Of a DNA stretch of 30,000 nt, positions 20,823 to 30,000 are shown one piece after another. The stretch covers positions 1-30,000 of the forward strand of contig CAJNDS010002453.1 in assembly GCA_905221605.1 (NCBI GenBank). The letters run 5' to 3'. The stretch's first letter is position 1. The number at the start of each line of letters is the position of its first letter. Made by a program: the position numbers and the translations under genes. The notes below the pieces were generated by a model. That model saw nothing but the letters and a program-made list of their open reading frames with translations. It ran no database searches and had not been told where the DNA came from. Origin of the DNA: Symbiodinium natans. Its lineage: Eukaryota; Sar; Dinophyceae; Suessiales; Symbiodiniaceae.

Positions 20823-22862
20823 TCAGGCGTAGTCAAAGCCGGCTCCCTGGTAGACAAACATCTCAAGCACCTGTCAGGGTCTCGCATGTACCAGGAAGGC
20901 AAGCCACAGGGAGCCACAGGGGAGCCACAGGGAAACCACGAGGGAACCATAGGGGAATGATAGGGGAACCACAGAACCACAACAGCTGAGCGTCTTCAGA
21001 GTTTCGGCCGCTGCCTTGTTCAATCTGGACATGAGCACCCGCGGATCGTCGAGCGTGCCGGCGGCAATGCAAGCATTGTCGTACAGCTGCTCCACCTTAG
21101 CAGGGATGAGAACCAAGAGAAGCCCCCGCTGTGTATGGAAGCCTGCTGCAACTCCGCCATGACTCATGGATGCCCGCCATCAGACAGGGGCTCAAGCCGC
21201 GATCCGCGCGACGGGCTCATTGGACGCCAGGATCGTTGCCAGCCTCTGAGGGATGACGATGTGATACGGTACGTGCGCATGCTCTGAAGGGGGCCCAGGA
21301 GCGGAGGCGAGTCTGGGGAGGGGAAAGCTTGTTTTCTCCATCTGGCGGTCAAAGAGCTTGCAAGGGAGGCTGCCGGAGGACTTCTCGAGAAGCTCAGGGC
21401 TGCCGAGAGAAATGTGAGGTTTAGGATTCATCCCTGGCACGGGTCTGGTGCTTTAGTCGAACTGCACTCACAAATGTCCAGCTGATGAGGCGCCTTAATT
21501 CAGTTCATGCAGGCCTCGAGCGACACTGATTAAGCGAGGGTGCCTACTGAGTTAGCATACCAGGTTTGTTTTTCACCCAGGAAGCGAAATGGTAAACAGG
21601 AACGATGTCCAGCTCAGCTAGCTTGCCTGCTGCACTAGCACCCACCACTACCAGCAAAAGGAATGCCACCGCAGGCATGGTGTTATTACTCAGGCTGGCA
21701 CGTCGTCACAATGTGGTGCTTTGGGCTGAGCTCTAAGGTCATGGGGATGTTGCCCCTGAGTTGCTGTGGCAGCGTCGTGCGATCTTGAACATCTGAGCTT
21801 TCAGCTACTAGACTGAGGCACCCACAATCCGTCATTCTCCTGTGCAGTGCCAAAACACAAAAATGCAGGGCCGGACAGAACACTTCCAGCCTTGCCAGCC
21901 ATTAAGCTCTTCATCATCTTGCGCATGTGCGGGGTGATGACGCTGGTCCTGCAACGGGCCAACGTCCTAGAAACCTTTTCCACCGGGCAGTGGATCTTCC
22001 TGCCGATACCCTGGGGGTCCCTCGAGAAGGCCAGTGTTGCACTGTTCCGAATAAGGGAACTGCCTCCCTTTCAATTCGCGCTTCCTCTTTACGTGTGCTT
22101 CTGCGTTTTTGGCTGCTAACCCCCCAGGCTTCGGAGCGCAATTTTCGATTCCCACGGAGGCCTGAGTCGGACTCGTGTTTCGACTTTGGGAAAATGGCAA
22201 CAAGCCCCAAACTTTAAGGGGAAAGCTGCGCATCATGACTTTCGCCTACCCCCGCGTCACACGGAAGCATCACAAAAGCGCCGCAGAATCCCGGAGCAAC
22301 ACGGCCACCAGCACCCGCCCCCGGCTGAAAAAAGTGACTGTGGCGGAGTCCACAACACTTCAGGATCTGAGGTGCTGGCACAAGCGCTGGAGAGTTTACA
22401 AGTCGCTCCGAGAATTTCACCTCCTGCACCTCCAGCATGGAGAGCTCACGGAAGAACAAACATCAATGTCTGCCCCTTGATTCATGCCTTCTCCTTCAGC
22501 ACGTCTCTGATGAACTTCTGCATTTCATCTTTTTCTTGCTGGGTGAGCTCCCTCTTGTCCTTAACATTCGGCAACCTGTGCTACCCTGAATTGAACTTGA
22601 GATAGCACAGGAAGCCTGTTGCTATTGCACTGGCGAGACATGCCTCCTTGTCATCCTCTTCGGGCTTGTCCAAGTCCAGCCTGGATTGCGCAGCTTGACG
22701 TGGCCTCTTCTTGACAGCCAGGTACCCAAGCCCGCCACTCAAAATTCTTGTCAGCTGAATCAACCGACACCAACTTGCTGTCCTCCACTCCAGTGTCGCT
22801 CAAGACGGTAAGATGTGTCACATAACGTGAAGCCACGCCTTGAAGCCCTCGATCGCATTGAC
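20823..22862 (-). CDS. HSP90 gene, C-domain exon block and stop
   Basis: Exons: 22827-22862 ([12 protein letters not shown]), 22748-22782 ([11 protein letters not shown]), 22644-22680 ([12 protein letters not shown]), 22488-22559 ([17 protein letters not shown]..), 22380-22423 ([15 protein letters not shown]), about 21891-21948 ([19 protein letters not shown]), about 21700-21790 ([16 protein letters not shown]), about 21340-21366 (LFDRQMEK), 21198-21244 ([15 protein letters not shown]), 21015-21095 ([18 protein letters not shown]) and a 24-nt terminal exon 20823-20846 (GAGFDYA, stop). The 22862-21015 block corresponds to the HSP90 dimerisation domain. The terminal microexon is supported only by a CAG acceptor, correct phase and a stop, so it is less certain. 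The intron before it (20847-21014) contains an 11-bp minisatellite. Confidence 0.8.
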
Positions 22863-25800
22863 CTGTGTGCCAAAAACACAGAGAAAAACACCATCACACG
22901 GACGGCTCTGAGATTCTGAGACCATGCTGAGGCCGGGCACGACGAACTCGTCGATGTCCTCGTACATCAGGAGGACATTCCGCCTGCTGCTACCACATTC
23001 GAGTCATGTGGCATCGAGAAGGCAGCCGGGGCATTGCTAGAGAGCCCTAGGGCAGCCGCTGTCTCTGCACGAACCTCAGAAAAGCGAAAAACATGAAGCA
23101 AAATGGCACACAAAAGTGTCAGAGACGCTTCGCGCGGAAAAGCTTCGCGCTGCTCCATGTATGGAGACGACAGCGCTGTCTGTCGGTCAGGACCTGGCTC
23201 GAACTCCAACTACTGCAGCGGCGTAGCGCTGCAAATGTTGGCAAAGCGCTTTCCATGTGTGGCCACACTTTTTGCGCTCAGAGCAACGCAGCAGAAGTAG
23301 TAGATGTTCTGCTGTCCCTCCTTTGCCATGCTCATGTATTCCTGCACAGCAAGGCGCACAAGACAATGCGCGTGTGGTGCTTGATGAGCGCTGCACGTGC
23401 GCTGCCTCTAAAGACACCAGCTCACCCTTGGGCTTGTTGGAGCACCTGGAGCGCGGAAGACTGAGGGAGGCGGAATGTGGGTAAGGCAAACCTGAGAGCT
23501 CGGGCTCGAAGCGTAGAAGCTTCAAGATGTCATCCTTGTGACCTCTGTGGCTCCATTTCCCTTCGATGTGACCCGGCAGACTCGTGCGTGACTCATGGTA
23601 CCATTGAGGGTGGTACGACTGAAGTTTCCTTCCTTATCCTCGATGATTCCTGCCTAAGGTCAGTCTTGCTGTGTCTTGCAGCCAATCTATCCTTTATCTC
23701 TGCACACCTCCCTGCAACAAACTGATGTCTCTCGCCTTCAGGAAGTACGAATAGCCCTTGAAAAACTTGTTGTACTTCTCTGAGTCCTTCTTTGCCTGCC
23801 AATGCTTGAACCGTTCAAGTCACCGTTCAATGAGACAAACCCAATCTCTGTGGACCGCATTGCGGATGCCCTGTGAAACACGAAGACAAGGCAAAAACCC
23901 TGCGAACTTTGCACTTTGCAACTCGTTGCACCTGATGGACATGTACTATGTGCGGGCTTAAGCGGCCTCCTGCTGCAGGAATCGTAGAATTCGGCGCACG
24001 ACTGCCATGCTGAGCCTGCGTCGAGTCCAAAAGAAAAGTTCAAAATTGGTCACGAGGCGGCCAAGAAGAGGGCCAAGAAGAGAATTAAAAAAAAAACAAA
24101 GCCAGTCAACGCAGGTCAAAGACGAGCCAAACAGGCTCACAAGAAAGAGTCGAAATTACAGCGTCCTGCATTGTCACTTGTGCCGCTTGCACGATCAGGC
24201 TCGGGCTTCTCCATCAGGCGGGTGTCTTGCATGTTTTCTCGGCTGATGTTCCTTTCATGGCTGAGAGGCTGCTGTGGCAATGTACTCTCTGCATGAGTGG
24301 CTCAACACAAGCACACTCACTGCTGCTGAGGTACATGGGCATGTCTTCGCAGTCAACAACGCCCTGCCACGTGACAAACATCTCATGCTGGCTTAGACTT
24401 GCAAGGCGTAGCCACAACTGACACAGAGAGCATGCCGGAAGGTTTTCCGGCATCTCTGTACGGCATGTCATGGCCAAGCCTTCATCCAGTGAAGCCACTT
24501 CGGAATGACACCATCTGCGTGCTTCTTGACCATGACTCGCCGAGAGTGCAGAGAGATCTTGGCGAGAGTGAGTGTGCAAGTGGGCATGCAAATCCGACAG
24601 CACGCTGTGACCCTGACCACCTCTGTCTCTCACCGAGCCCTGCACACCGATTTCAGGATCCTTGGTAAAGACCCGGCTGGGTGCGTTGTCAGGATCTGGA
24701 ACGTAGAAGCAACCTCGACGCAGGCTTTGTCTTTGGGTCTGCCTTGTCAGGGCTTCTCAGGTCTCGCTTTAGCTGAGCTGCTTTTGATGGACAGCGGAGC
24801 ATCCGTCTGATACATCCTTGTGAGGCGCACTCCGAACTCCCTACTCTGCCAAAACTCTGCATCGCCGAGACCCCTGCAAGGTGTAGTACGGCTTTCCGTA
24901 TGAGTTGCCGCTGAGGAAACGAAAGAACCTCACTTTGGATCAACATGCTGCTCTTCCCTTGCCCTGCTGCCACAAAACTGTTTGAACTACATGTGCTCAG
25001 ACGGGAAAGAACGTCGAGCGGCTCCAGGTGCTGCTCCTCTGTCGCTGAGCTCTTCATCCACAGGGCCTGCGGTGACAAAGCCGTGGCCTATATGAGATCT
25101 CCATCTTCAAAGCTGGCACCTCCTGCTTGTTGATCGGCTTTGGATCTCCATCCTTAAGAGTTCTCCCCGATTTTGCAAAGAAAGTCTCGCAGAATCGCTG
25201 CCACATGCTGCGACTGAGGGACTTCTTTCACGTTGATGGGGAAGTCAATGAAGGAGGAGAACCTTGGCTGCTTGGTCACCAGCCTTCATCGTTGGTGAAT
25301 GAGTCAATCTGAGAGTGGGGGCTTTTGCGCAGACTTCTTCACCGTTGCCTCAGAACCCAAGAAGAGCAGGGCACATGCCCCAAACAAAATCACATGCAAG
25401 CACATCATAGTCTGGAGCCAACTTGGCAAACTCTGTGGCATCGTCTTTGAGAGTTAGCCTCAGGGAAATTTTGTATGATTGCACGGACGACAGAATAGAC
25501 CACGAGAATGGCGAGGGACTCGATGCGAGTGCCCCGAGGCACGTCGTCGACCTCGGAGACGGTGAAGCTACCAGAACCTCGGCGGAGGAAGTTGGGTATC
25601 TCCCGTGATCGGGGTCCCCGTCAGACCTCCCAGAATACCGGGAAATCCCTATTCTGGAAGACGAGCCCATGGAGGACTTGAGCTGTGCACCGTCTGAGGT
25701 CCACAGATAGCCCTGTTCACCTTTCTCCTTGTCAGCCGTCTTGGTGTAAACCTGCGTGTCACAAGTTTGAATCCTTTTTGTGCGACTTATGCGCCCTCGC

Positions 25801-26295
25801 TGCGCCTCCACCTTGTCTGCCACCACAAAGGTTGAGTAAAAACCCACACCGAACCTCAGATCGGAGAGAGCTCTAGAGAAGAGCACGGGCAAAGACCCCT
25901 GAAAACTAACCAGATTGCTTCGTAGTCCTAACGCTCCCGTCCTTTCCCTTCCGGTGTTTTCATGGCACCCCCCAGGATCCCTCTAAGGATCCCTCCAAGG
26001 AACCCTCTAAGGAGCCCTCGAAGGAGCCCTCTAAGGAGCCCTAAGGAGGGAGCATCAAGGAACCCTTACTCCCTGAGAACCTTGTGATTCGAGTTCTGCG
26101 CAGGGCCCCCGTGACTCTCGATTCTGGGACTCTGACTGCCCGATGATCTTACTCGCATCGGACTCCCCACCTCGTCATGGCGTTACGATGAGCTTAGCTT
26201 AGTGATGAACGTGACAATCTGCAAAAAGCTCTGTGCGCGCGACGCTGAAGGAAGTCCAGCGAGCCACTCTTGGCAATCGTGCCCAGGTGCTCCAC
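20823..26295 (-). CDS. HSP90-family chaperone, TRAP1/HtpG-like, multi-exon, 5' end missing
   Basis: Conserved HSP90 blocks appear in the correct order on the minus strand, each in a tiny exon joined in phase: [17 protein letters not shown]+[44 protein letters not shown]+[46 protein letters not shown]. The Arg of NISRE corresponds to the middle-domain Arg that contacts ATP in HSP90s. The [13 protein letters not shown] tail and the lack of an MEEVD end fit the mitochondrial TRAP1/bacterial HtpG branch rather than the cytosolic one. HSP90s fold client proteins using ATP. About the first 90-100 residues of the ATPase domain, including the helix-1 Glu/Asn and the DxGxG loop, are absent. Only 116 bp lie between the first exon found and the stop of the PPR-RluA frame. 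It is either a 5'-truncated copy or a gene whose 5' exons lie beyond the PPR gene. Confidence 0.9.
20901..20985. repeat. 11-bp minisatellite in the last HSP90 intron
   Basis: About seven to eight degenerate units based on GGGGAACCACA / GGGAGCCACAG. The array lies wholly inside intron 20847-21014. Confidence 0.85.
22941..25348 (-). CDS. HSP90 gene, middle-domain exon block
   Basis: Exons in transcription order: 25323-25348 (ATVKKSAQ), 25223-25262 ([13 protein letters not shown]), 25123-25152 ([10 protein letters not shown]), 25023-25066 ([15 protein letters not shown]), 24875-24928 ([17 protein letters not shown]), 24782-24816 ([11 protein letters not shown]), 24661-24713 ([17 protein letters not shown]), 24480-24557 ([21 protein letters not shown]), 24335-24363 ([10 protein letters not shown]), 24207-24251 ([15 protein letters not shown]), 23967-24015 ([16 protein letters not shown]), 23736-23795 ([12 protein letters not shown]..), about 23492-23544 ([12 protein letters not shown]), 23406-23445 ([11 protein letters not shown]), 23290-23341 ([17 protein letters not shown]), about 23144-23193 ([13 protein letters not shown]) and 22941-22983 ([13 protein letters not shown]). 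A microexon between 23736 and 23544 is probable but unresolved. Most donors are GC; 25123 and 24661 are GA donors. The order and spacing match the HSP90 middle domain closely. Confidence 0.87.
24432..24453. repeat. Perfect inverted repeat inside an HSP90 intron
   Basis: ATGCCGGAA and TTCCGGCAT pair across a 4-nt loop; beyond a 2-3 nt bulge the stem continues with ACAGAGA/TCTCTGT. The hairpin lies in the 116-nt GC-AG intron 24364-24479. Confidence 0.85.
25423..26295 (-). CDS. HSP90 gene, N-domain exon block
   Basis: Six exons are fixed by phase: 26244-26295, 26137-26170, 25806-25854, 25691-25751, 25520-25577 and 25423-25458. They encode [82 protein letters not shown] and [12 protein letters not shown]. 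This covers the second half of the ATPase domain, including the lid-proximal TIAKSG motif and the glycine-rich GVGFYS loop. Donors are gtcgcg, gtcaga, gcgcag, gtgcac and gtccct; acceptors are all AG followed by G. The 61-nt intron 25459-25519 is very short. The intron at 25855-26136 holds a 12-bp minisatellite. No exon for the first half of the domain is visible in 26296-26411. Confidence 0.87.
25974..26064. repeat. 12-bp minisatellite in an HSP90 intron
   Basis: About seven units based on AGGAGCCCTCTA (variants AGGATCCCTCTA, AGGAACCCTCTA), ending in degenerate copies. It lies inside the intron between exons 26137-26170 and 25806-25854. Confidence 0.87.
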
Positions 26296-26411
26296 CTCAG
26301 ACTTTACTGGCACAGCGGTACTTCAGCGTTAGGCACTGAGCCCATGGTCTCCCACACATTTGGGCCCCTCCTTTTCTGAAAGCTTGCAACAATTCGAACG
26401 GGGACCCAGGA
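26296..26411. other. Very short gap between PPR-RluA stop and first HSP90 exon found
   Basis: Only 116 bp. It has no DxGxG or other HSP90 N-domain motif and ends in the acceptor CTGAG at 26296. It must contain the PPR-RluA 3' UTR and either an HSP90 intron or the breakpoint of a truncation. Confidence 0.6.
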
Positions 26412-29400
26412 TCAGGCTTCGCCCATGCCTTTGATGACGGTCGTTTGGTCCAGGGATGTCTTCAGGTCCCGCGGCAGATCACAGAAAACTTCCGATTCGC
26501 TGCCCTCGGCGTTCAAGAATCGAAGCCGGTGGCGGTGCAGCCAATTCCGTGCACAGAGCAGGGTGTCGAAGTTGAAGGTGGCAGCGCCCGCATAGACGCG
26601 ATCACGGACTGTCGGGTGGCCGATGTGCGCCATGTGGCTGCGTATTTGGTGCTTGCGGCCCGTTTGAATGTACAAGACCAACTTGCTCAAAGCTCCAATG
26701 AGGTCGTGATGAAGGTAAACGGAGTTGCTACTCAAGTTGCTTTGTCTGAAGTTGCTTTGAAGAACTTTCGTGGAGGCTGGCTTCCCGCGGCCACCGCAGA
26801 GCGTCGGACGATCTTCTTCGCACCAGGTGCTCGCCTCTATCTCGCTGATGGATCTTGGCAGCCAGCCGTGGCAAAGAACCGTGTAGTTCCGGCCCAGCTC
26901 GCCCGCATGTAGCTGGACCTGCAGATCGTAGAAGGCCTCGTAGGTCTTTGCTACAAGGATCAAGCCAGAGCTCGGGACATCGAGACGGTGCAGAAAGCCG
27001 TGGTTGTGATCCGGATCCTGGAAGATAGGTCGGTGGCCTAAGACACCCAGAACAAACGTCGACAGCTGCAGCTCCACATGCTGGCCATACACCTCCCAGC
27101 CCTCGGGCTTGTAGAAGACGGCTCTGTCAGCAAAGTTGCCGACCACTCGAGGTTCTTCGCACCCGGGGAATCCGGAGCGGATTCTTGTTTCATTCCATAT
27201 ATTCCATGTACCTGGATCGGAGATGTGTTGCCTCGTGTCTAGTAGCTGACCCACACTCCGCAGCATCTTCTGAAATGCCAGGTAAGAGCGAGCACGAAGA
27301 CATCCAGCACTTCTGCAAGAGAAGATGATGCCCAGGAGCTCCATACCATCGCCCGTGAATGAGAAGTGGTTAAGAGCTGCTCCTCGCACCGTCCTGACAC
27401 GCGCAACAACGTCCTCCTGCACCGCATCGAGAAAACCGACTGCAGAAGCCATTGAAGCAGCAGCAAAGATGATGCTCATCTCCGGCCAACTGAGAGAGGG
27501 AAGCTGCACCACCGTTTTCTCCAGCATGAGTTCCTCGAAAGACTGGTTACGGGTACGTGCGCCAAGCATTCCCATGGACCACCATATCATGGAGAGGGTA
27601 TTGGCTTCGAGCTCCATGGCTTCCACAGCAAGTGCCTCAGCACAAGCTGCATGGATGACGTCTGGATCTGAGACGCGCAGGGTTGCCAGTGCCCACAGGA
27701 AACTTTGCGAACTCCGCAACTGATCCGATTCAACGAGCAGTTGCATAGCTTGCCCCTCTTCTCCGGACTCGCTGGTGGCGAGCAGAGCATAGTCGAACGA
27801 AGCAAGTGATGGGCGCAGGTCCACGCGGCACATTGATGCAAGAACACTGACTGCGAGGCTCCATGTCCGGCTCCGGTAACTAGAATACGCTATTGCCCCA
27901 AAGGCCACGTGATTCGGCTGCAAATCACAGGCGCGCGTGGCTTCCAGAACTTGAAGGGATGTCTGCCATGTGAGACCACAGCCGCATGCATGTATCACTG
28001 AACTTTGCGTGATCAGATTGCGTTGGATGCGATGGTCGTGCAGCTGTACCATCAGAGACAAAGCCATCTGCCATGCGGCGCTCTCTGTCCATGCACTGAT
28101 CGCGGCATTGTACACAGAGACTCCGGCAAGGCTTCTCCCCCTACACTCTTCCATCAATGCAACACTGGTCATCCACTGAGATGCTTCCAGACAGGCACTC
28201 ATGGCTGCTGAATATGACACATCATCCACAGGCACATCAGACAAATGGAGCGCTGCAAAAAGCTCCAAAGCGTACCGCCATTGCACTCGCCCAACTGCAC
28301 GAATCGCTGCATTGAAGGCAGCAGTGTCTGCCACGGCAGCCTCGGACATGTTCCAAAGCAGCTCCAGTGCATGGCGCCATTGCTTTGCTCGTCCACACAC
28401 AGACACAGCTACCGTGCACGGCATGCGCACACTGGAGTCTGCAGGCGCACCCTTGTGCTGATTCCTCCACAAGTGGAGGAGCCAAAGAGTTGTGCACCAG
28501 TCCTCGCCCTTATCGCAGGCAGCGAAAGCTGCATTCAACGCGGGCCCATCTATCGACAGGCGTTCGCGTTGCATCTCTGCGAAAAGCTGAAGGGCTTTGT
28601 GCCATTGGCCACCATCCGTGCATGCAGCTGCCACAGAGGTGTACAGGGCAACATCAGACTCAATCGTCTCATCCCGAAGTTCCTCTAGCAAGGCCAATGC
28701 ATGCTGCCACTGCTCGGCCTTGCCGCAGGCGCTCACTGCTGGTGTGTGAGTCAAGAGAGTCCCTGTTAAGCGGCTGAGTCCCAGGTCCGCAACCAAGCAC
28801 AAAGCCTGCTGCCAAGAAGCTTCACAAGCACCTAAGGCTGCACTGTAGGCAATGACATCTGCAAGCTGTTGCGCGCGGAGCTCTGCAAACAGAGACAATG
28901 AGGTTTCCCACTCCGTGCAACCACAGGCTGCGATGGCTGTAGTGTAATGCCCGACATCCGCACAGCTCCTGCATTTGCTGTCGCTCAAAAGCAGCAAGGC
29001 GCTTTCCCACTTCGCGCTGCTGCCACAGGCTGTCATGGCAATACTGACATGGGCGGCATCTATCTTCAAGTCCTGCATCAGCATGCCGACTAGCAAAGAA
29101 ATTGCATCTTCCCAACGCCAGGCCTGCGCCATCGCTTGCAGGGAGTATGCGAAGGTGTCGGTATCAGGAGCAACATGCAAGGCTGGCATGCAAGCCAGAG
29201 TATCCACAATCAATTGCCACTGCGAGCGCCGAGCCAAAGCTGTAATGACCGTGTTGCTCGACACCGCATTGGCCAGTACGCCACGCGAAGGCATACTAGC
29301 ATAGAGCTCTAGTGCCTTTCTCCAGTCTCCGCCTTTTCCTAGGGAATTCAACACGATATTATAAGCAACCACGCCGGGGTCAACCTGAAAATGAGGCATC

Positions 29401-29881
29401 TCTGACAGAATGGCCACAGCTGCTTCCCATCTGACACATCTGGCACAAGCAGTCAGCACGGCAGAAAGCAACATTGCGTCTGGAGTCAGAACTGACCCCA
29501 TCACCTGCTGAAGAATGTGCAAGGCAAGGGTCCAGCTGGCAGCTGTATGGCAAGCTCCGATGATGCTGGTGTAGCTCACGACATTGGGCACTACTTCCAG
29601 CATGTTCATGTTCTGCAACACATCGAGAGCCAGAGCCCATTGACTGTGCTTCCCACAGCTGGCTATTGCCACGTTGCAGTGTGGGATGCACAAAATCCTT
29701 GCATCCTGCATTGCGCGAAGAATCTTCAGCACAATGGTCGGCTTTACCCGTAGATTCTTCAACGCACTGGTGGCAAGCTTGGGTTGAAGCTTCCAGTCTT
29801 CCAGCAGGGGCTGGAGTAGCAAGGCAACCTCTTGGGAAGTTTGCGATGGCCGCACTTGTTGACACAGTTTGTGTGCTCGAC
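26412..29881 (-). CDS. PPR-repeat protein fused to RluA-family RNA pseudouridine synthase (main exon)
   Basis: This is one open frame of about 1150 codons. Residues are numbered from the GTG at 29855-29853. Residues about 50-700 are tandem ~35-residue helical repeats of PPR type (for example NVVSYTSIIGAC, VVAYNIVLNSLGKGGDW, SVYNAAISAWTES). Residues about 700-910 are a helical linker. From about 920 comes an RluA fold with HRLDVPSSGLILVAK (catalytic Asp959) and TGRKHQIRSHMAHIGHP (residues 1065 onward). PPR repeats bind organellar RNA and RluA enzymes isomerise uridine, so a guided organellar pseudouridine synthase is inferred. No ATG opens the frame: the in-frame stretch upstream reaches a TGA without one, and an acceptor CAG lies at 29885-29883. 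A 5' exon, probably carrying a targeting peptide, is therefore expected outside the window; the first internal Met is residue 49 (29711). The stop is at 26412-26414. The domain calls are firm; localisation is inference. Confidence 0.92.
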
Positions 29882-30000
29882 CTGGGTAAGCCAGTGTCCA
29901 CAGTCATTCTTTGCCCAGCTTTGCTCACTTCACACCTATGCCCTTCAATCCTTCAACTACGATTGCAGAGTCTCTTTGCCTCTGAAAATCCCGAAAAACA

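Noticed and set aside
20492-20989. 165-codon plus-strand open frame
   Set aside because: It spans a 9-bp repeat, the HSP90 terminal microexon and the 11-bp minisatellite, and has low-complexity content and no motif.
1-30000. CRISPR arrays, insertion sequences, integrases, prophage or plasmid functions
   Set aside because: None seen. The repeats present are simple, telomere-like or minisatellite, and gene structure is eukaryotic.

Overview
The window looks like nuclear DNA of a dinoflagellate, most likely from the Symbiodiniaceae/Suessiales group. This is inferred from several traits. All recognisable genes lie on one strand (minus). Most are cut into many exons of about 25-80 nt. Intron donors are GC or GA as often as GT, with AG acceptors usually followed by G. 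There are TTTAGGG-type telomere-like tracts and long GT/CG-rich simple repeats. Nothing looks bacterial, viral or plasmid-like. The long plus-strand open frames are chance or repeat-derived.

Layout in the direction of transcription (right to left): (1) 29881-26412, a PPR-repeat protein fused to an RluA-type RNA pseudouridine synthase, almost all in one 3.4 kb exon. (2) 26295-20823, an HSP90-family chaperone of TRAP1/HtpG type in more than 30 tiny exons, lacking the first part of its ATPase domain. (3) About 20230-16677, a membrane-anchored RING + Deltex-C (DTC) ubiquitin ligase. (4) About 14681-12689, an unrecognised gene. (5) About 11661-7683, an ABCG-type half transporter. (6) About 6205-1991, a PP2C/PPM protein phosphatase. 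The distal end (1-1900) holds microsatellites and degenerate telomere-like arrays in both orientations. About 1.07 kb of GT/GTGG/GTGC repeat (14735-15800) separates genes 3 and 4.

I built the exon models by reading the minus strand and requiring both family motifs and continuous phase across AG acceptors. Exon ends given without 'about' are fixed by phase; those with 'about' are not. The genes do not form an obvious pathway. The first two plausibly act in organelles (RNA modification, protein folding); the others suggest membrane ubiquitylation, membrane transport and signalling. Co-orientation here reflects dinoflagellate gene clustering, not an operon.

The strongest leads are the PPR-RluA fusion, the RING-DTC protein with a transmembrane hairpin straight after DTC, the HSP90 gene whose 5' exons are missing although the rest is in phase, and the GC-dominated splice code.
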